Shown here: one piece after another, positions 51,741 to 60,676 of the stretch
How the letters are laid out: each line of letters starts with the position of its first letter
Numbering within the stretch: the first letter of the stretch is position 1
Origin: Paenibacillus sp. FSL R7-0273
GTDB taxonomy: Bacteria > Bacillota > Bacilli > Paenibacillales > Paenibacillaceae
Direction: 5' to 3'
DNA: 64,000 bases
NCBI RefSeq assembly: GCF_000758625.1
Contig: NZ_CP009283.1
Span: 4,475,501-4,539,500, forward strand
Notes under the pieces: model-generated
The model's database searches: none
The model's input: only the letters and a program-made list of their open reading frames with translations
What the model was told of the DNA's origin: nothing
Program-made: the position numbers and the translations under genes

Positions 51741-52079
51741 TCACGTTCTCAGAAACTCCTCAATCTTCATCCTTATCTCTTCAATGCTTCTCGATCTGTA
51801 TTCTATTAGTTTATTCCAATAAAATGATCCTTCCCCGTTCTCCTCACTAACATCAACAAGCATTAGCGTATATTGACCGTCTGCATCGAATTCAGGATAC
51901 CAGCCAAGATCGATTACTCTTTTCTTATAATCGCTTTCAAGCTGCAGTATATCCTCTTTGAATTTCCAGCGATGTTCATAGTTATCATCAGTAAATTTAT
52001 CTGGAAAAGACTCTGTAAAATCATTCAGATTCACTTTCCATCCTGTCGGTATTCGCAGCGGTACCAGATTAAGACTCAT
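51741..52079 (-). CDS. Hypothetical protein, 112 residues
   Basis: Small soluble acidic protein (MSLNLVPLRIPTGWKVNLND). No signal, no span. The pattern with YEHRWKFKED and YPEFDADGQYTLMLVDVSEE resembles immunity-type proteins of Bacillota, but I cannot name a family. Five bases after the preceding small gene, so an operon pair. Confidence 0.6.
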   Translation of the reverse strand: MSLNLVPLRIPTGWKVNLNDFTESFPDKFTDDNYEHRWKFKEDILQLESDYKKRVIDLGWYPEFDADGQYTLMLVDVSEENGEGSFYWNKLIEYRSRSIEEIRMKIEEFLRT

Positions 52080-52084
52080 ATAAA

Positions 52085-52345
52085 TTATCGCCCTTTCACC
52101 TTATCCACCATAAATCTCTTTGCCTCTGCACGGGTTAAATGTATTGCAAGAACAGATACATCTAAATTTTCCTTCGTCGTCTCATTATAAACCGGCTTCT
52201 CCCTAGGCAAGTTAAGCTCACCTGAAAGCATATCCTCTAATGACAAGAGTCCACGAAGAACCACTATTACCGAGAACTCCTTGTTCTCGCACTCTACTGC
52301 ATAATAACTTAATCGTCTATATTCGATACAGACTCGGCCTTGCAT
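52085..52345 (-). CDS. Hypothetical protein, 86 residues
   Basis: ATG 52345 (MQGRVCIEYRRLSYYAVEC) has GGGAG upstream; a start six codons earlier overlaps that site. Basic and acidic residues mixed, no membrane span. Two-gene unit with the next gene; function unknown. Confidence 0.55.
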   Translation of the reverse strand: MQGRVCIEYRRLSYYAVECENKEFSVIVVLRGLLSLEDMLSGELNLPREKPVYNETTKENLDVSVLAIHLTRAEAKRFMVDKVKGR

Positions 52346-52396
52346 GAGATCCACTCCCTTCAAGCTTCATCCGTAACATAGCGAGCCTTGGCATGA

Positions 52397-52582
52397 TTGC
52401 ATTTTATACAACAGAATCTTGTCTAAGCTTCACAAAAAATCATTCTATTGTAGTTTATACAATTGAAACGAAAGAAATAAGCTCAGAACACAAAAAAACG
52501 GTAGATCTGCTGCACTAAATACAATAGATTCGACTTTCAGGCAGATTTATCCAAAATCTGTTGTACAAACTGCAATAGAATC
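52397..52582. repeat. Cluster of four ~25-bp repeat units, two inverted and two direct
   Basis: Units at about 52397-52421 and 52442-52466 read on the minus strand, 52504-52531 and 52555-52582 on the plus strand. Consensus on the plus strand: TCTGTTGTAYAAAMTGCAAT. The core GTTGTAC-AA-TGCA also occurs in the 6354 cluster. The rest of 52346-52752 shows only a terminator. Confidence 0.7.
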
Positions 52583-52696
52583 CCGCTCACCTTCATCATA
52601 CCAGCGCCCGGCCCCTGTCTAAGCCATTATATAGAACAAATTATGGTATTTCGTTTCATTTCGATTACATTTTCCTTCTAACACTCTCTGTCCGCG

Positions 52697-52730
52697 CAAA
52701 AAAGCCCCCGGAACATAGTCCAGAGGCCCT
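52697..52730 (-). terminator. Terminator of the MetNIQ-type operon
   Basis: On the minus strand GGCCTCTGG and CCGGGGGCTT form an imperfect stem followed by TTTTTTG. Confidence 0.6.
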
Positions 52731-52752
52731 CCCTTATTGCTATCAGCCTTGA

Positions 52753-53517
52753 TCAGGTGAATACATATTCACCTTCGCCGACCTGAATCGTCTTGCCCTT
52801 CAATGCTGCTGATTCCGCTGCAAAAATAACCTGCTTGAACTCGTTCTCATCCCCCTGCACAAAATCAAACGACTGTGCTCCAGCCTTCAGGCTGAATTTG
52901 CCGCCCTCTGACTCAGTAACCGGCAGTCCGAATAATGTGCTCCAATGACTGGCAGCCGCGGCCGGATCAGAGACGCGGAATACCGCGCTCACCATCTCAA
53001 CGGCTCCTGCAGGGTGAGGCTGAATGATGCCGGAGGCCGTCATGTTCTCCAGCCGCTCCTCATCGGTTCCATTCCACTGGATGATAAACGGATAGGCGAG
53101 TCCTGCAAAATCACCGTCAATCGTCATCATCCGCCACTCGATCAGCCGGCCGGCGTTATCCAGACGCTTTCCATCGATGATCGGCGATAAGGACAAGCCT
53201 GCCGCGTGCAGGGAAGCTGCTACTGCATCTATATCATCCGTCCGGAGCACAACTCTGCTTAAAGCTTCATGCTCAGGCAGAAGCCGTACCGCATCCCGCA
53301 CTACGACATTGTGCTCTGTGGCCTTCGCCAGCTCCAGATTCTCAATGCCGAGGAACTCGATGTAGGTGAGCCCGAAGTAGCTTAAGGAATTGTAGGTCCC
53401 CCATGCTTTATGAGCGCCCCCTCTAAAAGCAACCAGCCCGTGCTCCCGGAAGCTTTCGACCGGCTGATCCAGATCGTTGACATAATGCACCAGATGATCC
53501 CATGTTATGGTAGCCAT
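52753..53517 (-). CDS. VOC/glyoxalase-like protein (Glyoxalase_3 type)
   Basis: 254 residues with two VOC-like halves: residues 1-150 (ITWDHLVHYVNDLDQPVESF, in part; TYIEFLGIEN) and 170-254 (VEMVSAVFRVSDPAAAASHW). His7 and Glu in IEFLG could be metal ligands as in VOC enzymes. Substrate unknown. Last gene of the operon; one base separates it from the ProC-like gene. Confidence 0.75.
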   Translation of the reverse strand: MATITWDHLVHYVNDLDQPVESFREHGLVAFRGGAHKAWGTYNSLSYFGLTYIEFLGIENLELAKATEHNVVVRDAVRLLPEHEALSRVVLRTDDIDAVAASLHAAGLSLSPIIDGKRLDNAGRLIEWRMMTIDGDFAGLAYPFIIQWNGTDEERLENMTASGIIQPHPAGAVEMVSAVFRVSDPAAAASHWSTLFGLPVTESEGGKFSLKAGAQSFDFVQGDENEFKQVIFAAESAALKGKTIQVGEGEYVFT

Positions 53518-53518
53518 A

Positions 53519-54328
53519 TTATTTCTTCACTCCCAGCTCAGTAGTCCGCTTAACGGCAGCAAGTACGCTGCGCTGCAGTCCGGCCGCGAAGTCACTGTTG
53601 TTGAGCTCGTATAAGCCGTGCATGCCGACTCCGCCAGGCGAGTTGTTAATATCGAGCAGCTGCCGCGGATGCAGGCCGGTTTGCCGCAGCATCGTGACTG
53701 CACCCAGCATATTTTCCAGTGCTACATTCCACGCTTGTTCCCGCGGAAGTCCGGCCAGCACACCGGCATCCACAAGGGATTCGATGAAATAATAGATATA
53801 GTTCGGTCCGGCCACACCGTAGCCTGTGAAGATATCGATGTAGGCCTCGTCCAGATATTGAACCTTGCCGAAGCCGAGCAGGAAATCCTCCACCTGATCA
53901 CGCGTAGCATGACTATTCAAGGCAACACCGCTATAGCCGTAGCCTGTATCGGTCAGAGTGTTCGGAATGACCCGGACAATCGGGCGTTCTGCCCCAAAAT
54001 AACCGCCAAGCTGCGCAATCGTCACCCCTGCCACAATCGAAACGATTGTAGCAGCGGGTGCAGCATGCTGCTGTACAAGCTGGCCCAGTACAGCCAGATC
54101 ATCCTGCGGACGAACGGCAATTACAATAATGGAAGCTGCAGACAGGCCATGCTCCTGTGAGCTGCCTGTATTCACTTTGTATTTGTCACTCAGCAGCTGA
54201 AGACGTGCTTCATTCACATCTGTTACACTGATCTCATCTGCCGACAGGGTGTTATTTGCGATACAAGCGCGGATCATGGCTTCCGCCATCTGTCCGCCGC
54301 CGATAAAATGAATCTGCTTCTGTGCCAC
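53519..54328 (-). CDS. ProC-like NADP-dependent reductase
   Basis: 269 residues, pyrroline-5-carboxylate reductase family. Rossmann motif IHFIGGGQMAEAMIRA at 5-20, IVIAVRPQDD, and C-terminal dimer domain with the conserved region LDINNSPGGVGMHGLYEL, in which the usual SPGGTT reads SPGGVG. That change lies at the substrate site, so the substrate may not be pyrroline-5-carboxylate. Gene follows the metQ gene by 19 bases. Confidence 0.8.
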   Translation of the reverse strand: MAQKQIHFIGGGQMAEAMIRACIANNTLSADEISVTDVNEARLQLLSDKYKVNTGSSQEHGLSAASIIVIAVRPQDDLAVLGQLVQQHAAPAATIVSIVAGVTIAQLGGYFGAERPIVRVIPNTLTDTGYGYSGVALNSHATRDQVEDFLLGFGKVQYLDEAYIDIFTGYGVAGPNYIYYFIESLVDAGVLAGLPREQAWNVALENMLGAVTMLRQTGLHPRQLLDINNSPGGVGMHGLYELNNSDFAAGLQRSVLAAVKRTTELGVKK

Positions 54329-54347
54329 TTACATCCACTTCCCTTTC

Positions 54348-55181
54348 TTAGTTGTTGTCCCATGCTTCCGGCAGGATAAAGCCGTCATATTTCTCAAGTC
54401 CCTTAATGTATTCCTCGAACGTAGCCGACTCGTAAGCCGCCTTCAGATCCTTAGCCCACTGGGTGTTCTCATCCTTTTTGTTAACTGACACGATAATTCT
54501 GTGCTGCATAGGCGTGTTTTCGATTTTCAGCGCATCTGTAATTTTTCTGTCCGGCGAGTTGGCAATATAGTTACCGTTGACTACACCGTAATCCACGTCC
54601 TGTAGGGAAACCAGAATCTGTGCAGGGTCAAGAATTTTGATATCGATATTGAATTTGTCTGCCTCCATGCTGTTGATGTTGAAGTCGGCTACGCCAGCAC
54701 CTTCCTTGATTTTGATCCAGCCCAGCTCCTCCATAATCCGCAGCGCACGCTCCTGGTTAACCGGGTCATTCGGAACAGCAACCGTTGTACCGTCTTTTAC
54801 ATCATCCAGTGTCGTATGATTTACGGAATACAGGCCCTGCGGAGCTCCCGGAACGTAAGCAATTCCAGTCATGTCTGCCCCGATTTCTTCATTAATAGCT
54901 TCCATGTAAGCTGTACTCTGGAAAATACTTGCGTCAATCGAGCCTTCCTTCATTGCCGGGTTAACCTGCATGTTCTGGGAGAAGGTTTTGATATCTACCT
55001 TATAGCCCTGCTCCTCAAGAATCGGCAGAATCGACTGGCGGAATTGCTCTTCATAGGTTCCCACACCAAATCCGACGGTGATTTCCTTCTTGTCTTCTCC
55101 TGCGCTTTCCGCTTCCTTATTGCCGCAGGCTGTCAGCACCGCCATAACCCCGATCAGCATAACCAATAATAATTTCTTCAT
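54348..55181 (-). CDS. MetQ-type substrate-binding lipoprotein
   Basis: About 277 residues from ATG 55181 (MKKLLLVMLIGVMAVLTACG), nine bases after AGGAG. Lipobox LTAC, then the NlpA/MetQ fold (ITVGFGVGTYEEQFR; VNPAMKEGSIDASIFQSTAYME in part). Works with MetN and MetI. MetQ proteins bind methionine or derivatives; the neighbouring amidohydrolase and methyltransferase-like genes suggest another sulfur or N-acyl compound. No S-box riboswitch seen before the operon. Confidence 0.88.
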   Translation of the reverse strand: MKKLLLVMLIGVMAVLTACGNKEAESAGEDKKEITVGFGVGTYEEQFRQSILPILEEQGYKVDIKTFSQNMQVNPAMKEGSIDASIFQSTAYMEAINEEIGADMTGIAYVPGAPQGLYSVNHTTLDDVKDGTTVAVPNDPVNQERALRIMEELGWIKIKEGAGVADFNINSMEADKFNIDIKILDPAQILVSLQDVDYGVVNGNYIANSPDRKITDALKIENTPMQHRIIVSVNKKDENTQWAKDLKAAYESATFEEYIKGLEKYDGFILPEAWDNN

Positions 55182-55193
55182 TACCTTCATCTC

Positions 55194-56213
55194 CTATTCC
55201 AATACTATGTTTTTAAATTGCACTAACGCCTCATCTGTTACGTTCAGGGGGATCGCACAGTTTGGCGAGAGAATAAACGGCTGGTCCTTCATCACATTCA
55301 AAGCAGCTTTAGCCTGCTGCCTGATCTGCGTTATATCGTTCATGGCGAACAGGCCATGATCAACTCCGCCTACTTTAGTAGCTTTCAGATTGGCTCCAAG
55401 ACCCGGATTGCCTTCGGCAACGGTATCCCAGCTGATGCCGTCGATCCGGTAATCGTTGAATTTCTCCGGCTGTGAATAGGCTCCGCAGGTATGCAGGATG
55501 TTTTTGCCGTAGCTGGCTGCTTCCAGGACGATGGAATCATAAGGTCTGGACAGCTCATCGAACATTGCTTCATCGAACAAGCCCGGATGTGCTGTACCTG
55601 TTACCGCATAGAACAACCCGTCGGAGCCCGCCTGCTGCAGCTCTTTTACATAATCGGCTAAGGTTAGCGAAATCACATGCAGTGCATGATGCGCCGCCGC
55701 CCGGTGCTCTTTGAACAGTGACTCCATTGTCACCGGCTGCTCGATGCCAAATACCGTTTTGGTTACATAAGCGGAGCGCCCTACGATAAACAGCAGCACC
55801 GTCAGCGGTGAGAATACCGTCTGAATCAGCGGGGTGTCAGGTAATCCCAGGCGTATCTGCTTAACGGCCTCCAAGTGCTCCTGGAAAACAGCCGTGTCCG
55901 CCGCTTTCTTCACTTCAAGCTCCCAGAGGTTCTCCGCCGCCGGAATTACGGTTGTCTTTTGGCGTGGAAAAACGGTCTGATAATCTGCAAAATCATACTG
56001 GTTGCCCCAGGCTTCAGCCAGATAGGTTGCCCTCGGATTGATTTTGACCCAGTCCCAATCATATTGCTTCGTGAAGGAGATGGTCGTTGCCGCCAAATCC
56101 TCTGCGGTCTGTTCCTTATCGATAAAATGGCGCCATCCGCTGACAATCGGACGATCTGCCCGCTCTCCGGATAATAAGGCTCTGAAACGGTCCTGCTTAC
56201 TCCAATTACTCAT
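55194..56213 (-). CDS. UroD/MtaA-superfamily protein with zinc-thiolate motif (putative methyltransferase)
   Basis: 339 residues, TIM-barrel of the uroporphyrinogen decarboxylase superfamily. It shows H241-x-C243 (ILHTCG) and C319 (SPNCAIP), spaced 75 residues, the H-x-C-x(n)-C zinc site of cobamide-dependent methyltransferases such as MtaA and CmuA, and lacks the N-terminal Arg-rich signature expected of true HemE. So methyl transfer is more likely than decarboxylation. Sits between MetI and MetQ genes; the transported compound may be the methyl donor. No corrinoid protein gene is seen here. Confidence 0.75.
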   Translation of the reverse strand: MSNWSKQDRFRALLSGERADRPIVSGWRHFIDKEQTAEDLAATTISFTKQYDWDWVKINPRATYLAEAWGNQYDFADYQTVFPRQKTTVIPAAENLWELEVKKAADTAVFQEHLEAVKQIRLGLPDTPLIQTVFSPLTVLLFIVGRSAYVTKTVFGIEQPVTMESLFKEHRAAAHHALHVISLTLADYVKELQQAGSDGLFYAVTGTAHPGLFDEAMFDELSRPYDSIVLEAASYGKNILHTCGAYSQPEKFNDYRIDGISWDTVAEGNPGLGANLKATKVGGVDHGLFAMNDITQIRQQAKAALNVMKDQPFILSPNCAIPLNVTDEALVQFKNIVLE

Positions 56214-56243
56214 CTGCCGGCTACCTCCAAGTATATGTAGTGT

Positions 56244-56903
56244 TTAGTGACGGCGAATTTTGCGCGCCAGTGTGTTGCCCAAAGACTGAATGCCCTGTAC
56301 CAGAATGATAAGGATAATAACTGTGGCTACCACGACTACGGTGTCAAACCGCTGGTAACCGTAGACGATGGCCAAATCGCCGACCCCGCCGCCCCCGACC
56401 GTTCCGGCCATGGCCGTTGCCCCGATTAGACCGATTGTTGCCGTCGTTAACGAAAGAATCAGGGATGCAAACGCCTCGGGCAGCAGGAAGTGCCAGATTA
56501 CCTGAAACGGGGTAGAGCCCATGGACTCCGCTGCTTCGAGAATTCCCGGGTTCACCTCAAGCAGGGAGTTCTCCACCAGCCGTCCGATATAAGGAGCGAT
56601 GTAGATGATCAGCGGCACAATCGCAGCAGCAGTCCCGATCGAAGTATGAACTATTGCTCTTGTTAGCGGAATGATAGCTACCAGTAAGATGATAAAAGGC
56701 AACGAGCGAACGATATTGATGATCGGATTAAGGAGGGTATAGGCTGCCTTGTTCTCCAATATACCGCCCGGACGGGTGATTACGAGCAATATCCCGATAG
56801 GAACCCCCAGCAGGGAACCGAAAAACAGGGACACACCTACCATTTGAATGGTTTCAATAAAAGCCGTTAAAAACTGCTCACCGGTTACTGTGGTCGAGAA
56901 CAT
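56244..56903 (-). CDS. MetI-type ABC permease
   Basis: 219-residue permease with five hydrophobic spans and EAA-type loop (EAAESMGSTPFQVIWHFLLPEA, in part). GATAMAGTVGGGGVGDLAI is diagnostic of MetI. Overlaps the metN gene by 26 bases, with AGGAGG inside metN. Confidence 0.92.
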   Translation of the reverse strand: MFSTTVTGEQFLTAFIETIQMVGVSLFFGSLLGVPIGILLVITRPGGILENKAAYTLLNPIINIVRSLPFIILLVAIIPLTRAIVHTSIGTAAAIVPLIIYIAPYIGRLVENSLLEVNPGILEAAESMGSTPFQVIWHFLLPEAFASLILSLTTATIGLIGATAMAGTVGGGGVGDLAIVYGYQRFDTVVVVATVIILIILVQGIQSLGNTLARKIRRH

Positions 56904-57927
56904 GCGGATCCACCTCCTCTACGTCTACTCCATTGCTTTTCAGGAACGATACGGCCTTGTTAATCTCTGTTCCCTCTCCATCCAGCTGAATAATTACGGT
57001 TCCGAGCGTCTTCTCCTGAATCTCCGTCGTATTCGCGAACAAAATGTTGACCTTGACCTCGTTCGCACGGATCATCTCATAGAGCAGCGGTTCAGTGGTT
57101 GCAGCTCCGACGAAATTCAGCTTGCAGATCCGGCTGCCGGATCCGGTTTTTATGGATTTTTGCACACTAGGCGTTATGGTATTTTGAATGACGGTTTTCA
57201 CAAAATTTTGCGTGGTGAGATGCTGCGGATGCCCGAATACATCCAGTACGCTGCCTTGCTCGATGATCCGTCCTTCCTCCATCACCGCCACCTTGTTGCA
57301 AATCTCCTGAATGACCGACATTTCGTGTGTAATGATCATCACGGTGATGTTGTACTCCGCATTAACCCGCTTCAGCAGCTGCAGTATCGAACGGGTGGTC
57401 TGCGGGTCCAGGGCAGAGGTTGCTTCATCACAGAGGAGAATGGACGGATTGGAGGCAAGCGCTCTGGCAATCCCGACACGCTGCTTCTGCCCGCCGGATA
57501 ATTCATTCGGATAGCTTCCGGCCTTGTCGCTTAGTCCAACGAAAGCCAGCAGCTCCGTTACCCGCTTGCGGATCTCCTCTTTGCTCTTTTTCAGCAGGAC
57601 AAGCGGGATCGCTACGTTATCGAACACCTTCTTTGATTCCAGCAGGTTGAAATGCTGAAAGATCATGCCGATATTTTTCTTAGCTGCACGCAGCTCCTTA
57701 ACGCTGTAGGCTCCAAGATCATGTCCGTCAACCAGCACCTGGCCTTCGGTTGGCCGCTCCAGGTAATTGACCAGGCGGATCAGTGTGCTTTTGCCGGCGC
57801 CGCTGTAGCCGATTACGCCGAAGATGTCGCCCTTTTCAACCTTCAGGCTGATTCCCTTCAGGGCATCGATCGCGATCCCTTTCCGGGTGAATGTTTTATG
57901 CACATTTCTTATTTCAATCATGTTCAT
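56878..57927 (-). CDS. MetN-type ABC ATPase with NIL regulatory domain
   Basis: 349 residues. Walker A GYSGAGKST at 38-46, signature LSGGQKQRVGIARAL, Walker B ILLCDEATSALD. Residues about 265-345 form the NIL domain, which in MetN binds the ligand and slows transport when it is plentiful. Begins 6 bases after the amidohydrolase gene. Confidence 0.92.
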   Translation of the reverse strand: MNMIEIRNVHKTFTRKGIAIDALKGISLKVEKGDIFGVIGYSGAGKSTLIRLVNYLERPTEGQVLVDGHDLGAYSVKELRAAKKNIGMIFQHFNLLESKKVFDNVAIPLVLLKKSKEEIRKRVTELLAFVGLSDKAGSYPNELSGGQKQRVGIARALASNPSILLCDEATSALDPQTTRSILQLLKRVNAEYNITVMIITHEMSVIQEICNKVAVMEEGRIIEQGSVLDVFGHPQHLTTQNFVKTVIQNTITPSVQKSIKTGSGSRICKLNFVGAATTEPLLYEMIRANEVKVNILFANTTEIQEKTLGTVIIQLDGEGTEINKAVSFLKSNGVDVEEVDPHVLDHSNR

Positions 57928-57933
57928 TCCCCC

Positions 57934-59088
57934 TTATGCTTGCAGCTTCTGCAGTGCCTGTTCTGCCAACGCTGCAAAATATTTAGCTGCCGGCAGGATT
58001 GCCGCCTCATCTACATCAAACTGCGGGTGATGCAGCGCATAGCCCGGACCAGCCCCGATATTTACAAACGCACCCGGGATCTGCTGTAAATACAGTGCGA
58101 AATCCTCTCCGCCCATCTGCAGCGGAATATCCTCTACCTTATATCCTGCATCCGAGGCGGCCTGCTTCGTAAAATCGGCCCATTCTGCATGGTTCACTGT
58201 TGCCGGCGGCCCCGGATACCAGAGCAATTTCGCCTCAGCACCGGCTGCTCCCGCGATGCCTTCGATGATACGCGTCATCTGGAGCGGAATTTCACGGCGG
58301 ATCTCCTCATTGTAGGTCCGTACTGTACCTTCCAGCTCAACCAGCTCCGGAATCACGTTCCAGGTGAACCCTCCGTTAATTCTCGTAACGCTTAACACAA
58401 CCGGCTCGATCGCGCTGCTCTGGCGGCTTACCACCGTCTGCAGCATGGTAATGATCTGCGCAGCAGTAACAATGGTGTCCACCCCTTTTTCCGGAGTTGC
58501 GGCATGGGCGCCAACACCCTTCACCTTAATCTCGAACCGGTCTACGCCTGCTGTCAGTGGTCCTGACCTTGTTCCAAACGTTCCTGTAGGCAGCTCCGGT
58601 GAATTATGCAGTCCGAATATGGCAGCCACGTCCTTCAGACCTCCGGATTCCAGTACACTTTCCGCCCCGTGGCCTGTCTCTTCCGCCGGCTGGAACAGGA
58701 TTCTGACCCGTCCCGGTAATTCATGCTCACGGGCTTTCAGCAGCAGGGCAGCTCCCAAGATAACTGCAGTGTGGAAGTCATGGCCGCAGGCATGCATTTT
58801 TCCCGGTATCTCAGAGGCATAAGGCAAGCCCGTCTGCTCCTCAATCGGCAGTGCATCAATATCACAGCGTATAGCAACTATTGGCCCGTCGCCTTGTCCG
58901 ACTTCGGCAATCAGTCCGGTTGCTAAAGGCAGGTCTAGAATATGTATGTGAGCAGCTGTCAGCCAGGCCCGCAGCTTCTCTGTTGTTCTGAACTCCTCAT
59001 AGGCCAGCTCGGGCTCCCGGTGCAGATTTCTCCGCACCCCGATTAATTCGCCCTCCAGCTCGTGATCATTCTTATAGGTAAGATTCAT
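57934..59088 (-). CDS. M20-family amidohydrolase (N-acyl amino acid type)
   Basis: 384 residues. Motifs HACGHDFHTA (metal ligands Cys and His), AEETGHGAESV and the dimerisation region GVGAHAATPEKGVD; ends with GGEDFALYLQQIPG. Relatives cleave N-acetyl or other N-acyl amino acids and hippurate. Here, at the head of MetNIQ, it may release an amino acid from an imported N-acyl compound; in Bacillus, similar genes (YtnL, YxeP) take part in S-substituted cysteine use. Confidence 0.9.
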   Translation of the reverse strand: MNLTYKNDHELEGELIGVRRNLHREPELAYEEFRTTEKLRAWLTAAHIHILDLPLATGLIAEVGQGDGPIVAIRCDIDALPIEEQTGLPYASEIPGKMHACGHDFHTAVILGAALLLKAREHELPGRVRILFQPAEETGHGAESVLESGGLKDVAAIFGLHNSPELPTGTFGTRSGPLTAGVDRFEIKVKGVGAHAATPEKGVDTIVTAAQIITMLQTVVSRQSSAIEPVVLSVTRINGGFTWNVIPELVELEGTVRTYNEEIRREIPLQMTRIIEGIAGAAGAEAKLLWYPGPPATVNHAEWADFTKQAASDAGYKVEDIPLQMGGEDFALYLQQIPGAFVNIGAGPGYALHHPQFDVDEAAILPAAKYFAALAEQALQKLQA

Positions 59089-59092
59089 AGGT

Positions 59093-59749
59093 TCATAACG
59101 CCCCTTTCATCCGCTCAAGTGCCGTAGCCAGACTGTTCAAAATATGCTCCCGCATCGCTTGCTCTGCACCGTCTTCATTTCTGTCCGCAATCATCTGCAG
59201 GATGTCGTTATGCTCTTCATCCGCCTGCGTATTCCAGTCCCCGTGCAGGGAGACATAACGGCAATAACGGAGCGAGCGGTCTCTAAGCTGGTTCAGCACC
59301 TTTTCAAAGGTCATAAGCCCGCTTATTTCCGACAGATAATCATGGAATTCAAAGCCGTAGGAGACAAAATTCTGTTTCTCGCCGAGCTGAAAGGATTGCT
59401 TGATCTGTGTCATCATCACGGTCAGCTTCTGAATATCTTTATCGGTTGCATTCTTCGCTGCGCTTCTGGCGATGTGGCCTTCAAGCATGCTGCGGATCTG
59501 AAAAATCTCCTCAACCTCTTTAAGCGATAACGGAGCTACCTTTAATCTTCCATTTGGCTGACGGACGAGAAAGTCCTCGTTCTCCAGTCTCTGAATCGCT
59601 TCTCGTAAGGGAGTGCGGCTGACCCCCAGCATTGCTGCCAGGTTTTCTTCGTTGACCGCCTGACCCGGCTCCAGCTCGTTATTAATGATTTTTTGCTTCA
59701 ACGCATAGTAGGTATTATCCTTTGACAGCCTTCGTGATCGTATCTCCAT
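59093..59749 (-). CDS. GntR-family regulator, FadR-like (FCD) subfamily
   Basis: 218 residues. Winged helix at 8-75 (VNEENLAAMLGVSRTPLREA, in part) and FCD ligand domain (about 80-210) with metal-type histidines (FEFHDYLSEIS; EEHNDILQMI). First gene of the operon, four bases before the M20 gene, so probably autoregulated. Likely operator is the palindrome upstream at 59803-59820. Confidence 0.88.
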   Translation of the reverse strand: MEIRSRRLSKDNTYYALKQKIINNELEPGQAVNEENLAAMLGVSRTPLREAIQRLENEDFLVRQPNGRLKVAPLSLKEVEEIFQIRSMLEGHIARSAAKNATDKDIQKLTVMMTQIKQSFQLGEKQNFVSYGFEFHDYLSEISGLMTFEKVLNQLRDRSLRYCRYVSLHGDWNTQADEEHNDILQMIADRNEDGAEQAMREHILNSLATALERMKGAL

Positions 59750-59802
59750 ACCTCTGATGCTCCCTATGTGAAAATGTACTTGAACTCATTAAATATAATT
59801 GT

Positions 59803-59820
59803 ATAATTGTATACAATTAT
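59803..59820. promoter_or_regulatory. 18-bp perfect palindrome upstream of the GntR operon
   Basis: ATAATTGTATACAATTAT is self-complementary; its centre TTGTATACAA fits FadR-type GntR operators. A second ATAATTGT half overlaps it on the left. Lies 55-70 bases before the regulator start. Confidence 0.75.
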
Positions 59821-59953
59821 TATTTTAGTGCTTTAACGGAGTAACTGACTGCTTGTTTGGAAAGTTTTCTCTTTTTTCAAGCTTTTTTTCATACTATAAA
59901 CCTATTATTCACACTAGTCAAGTATGATTTATAGGTGATAGGAGCTCACTAGA

Positions 59954-60676
59954 ATGGTATACAAGCAAGATATCCCGCATGCCGGCAAATACGCTATCAA
60001 CGTAGATGGCGCCAGTAAAGCTCTCCTCGGCACGGAAATTATCAGAAACGTATCATTTCACATCCCGTTTAACAGCATTTATTCCATTATCGGTCCTAAC
60101 GGTGCAGGCAAAACCACCCTCCTGCGCCTGATCACCAGGCTTTTACCTTTAGACCAGGGTGATATCCGTTACGGCTTGGATGAGCAGGCGGTATCTGTCC
60201 TTCTGGAGAACGATTACTTATTTGAGGCCAAGACCGGCCTTAACAATCTGCGGGATTTCGGGATTTATTTTGGAGCAGACGCCGCGCAGGTTGAATCCAC
60301 TGTATTCCAATATGCCGGGCTGCTGCAGCTGGACTCCGCGCTCGACCGCAAGGTTGCGACCTACTCCAAGGGGATGAAGCGGAAGCTTTCCCTGCTCATA
60401 ACATTACTGCGTAATACGGAGATTCTGATACTGGATGAATTAACGTCCGGTGTTGATCCGGAGTCCAGAATGGTCATGCGGAGCGTACTGCAGCGGCTAA
60501 AAGCCGAAGGTAAAACCATTCTCATCACATCCCATGATCTGGCGGAGGTCCAGAAGGTCAGTGACTGGATTACTATTCTGGTAGACGGGCGTAACGCTGC
60601 GGTTATCAATAATGCGACTTTTGACGGAGATTTGGAACAGCGATTTTTCGACACATTGGAGGAACTTAGATCATGA
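59954..60676 (+). CDS. ABC exporter ATPase
   Basis: 240 residues. Walker A GPNGAGKTT near 49-57, signature YSKGMKRKLSLLI (KGM form common in ABC-2 exporters), Walker B ILILDEL, in which the usual DEP is DEL. H-loop TSHDL. Overlaps the next gene by four bases (ATGA). Pairs with that membrane protein; cargo unknown, relatives export peptides or antibiotics. Confidence 0.85.
   Translation: MVYKQDIPHAGKYAINVDGASKALLGTEIIRNVSFHIPFNSIYSIIGPNGAGKTTLLRLITRLLPLDQGDIRYGLDEQAVSVLLENDYLFEAKTGLNNLRDFGIYFGADAAQVESTVFQYAGLLQLDSALDRKVATYSKGMKRKLSLLITLLRNTEILILDELTSGVDPESRMVMRSVLQRLKAEGKTILITSHDLAEVQKVSDWITILVDGRNAAVINNATFDGDLEQRFFDTLEELRS

Noticed and set aside
52397..52582. Possible insertion sequence ends
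   Set aside because: No transposase frame between or near the repeats and no target duplication seen.
53519..54328. Straight assignment as proC of proline synthesis
   Set aside because: Operon context and the SPGGVG variant at the substrate loop make the classical role uncertain, so no gene symbol is given.
55194..56213. Assignment as hemE
   Set aside because: Zinc-type Cys/His motif and transporter operon do not fit haem synthesis.
54348..59749. S-box (SAM) riboswitch control of the MetNIQ genes
   Set aside because: No S-box-like leader was found upstream of the first gene; a GntR palindrome is there instead.
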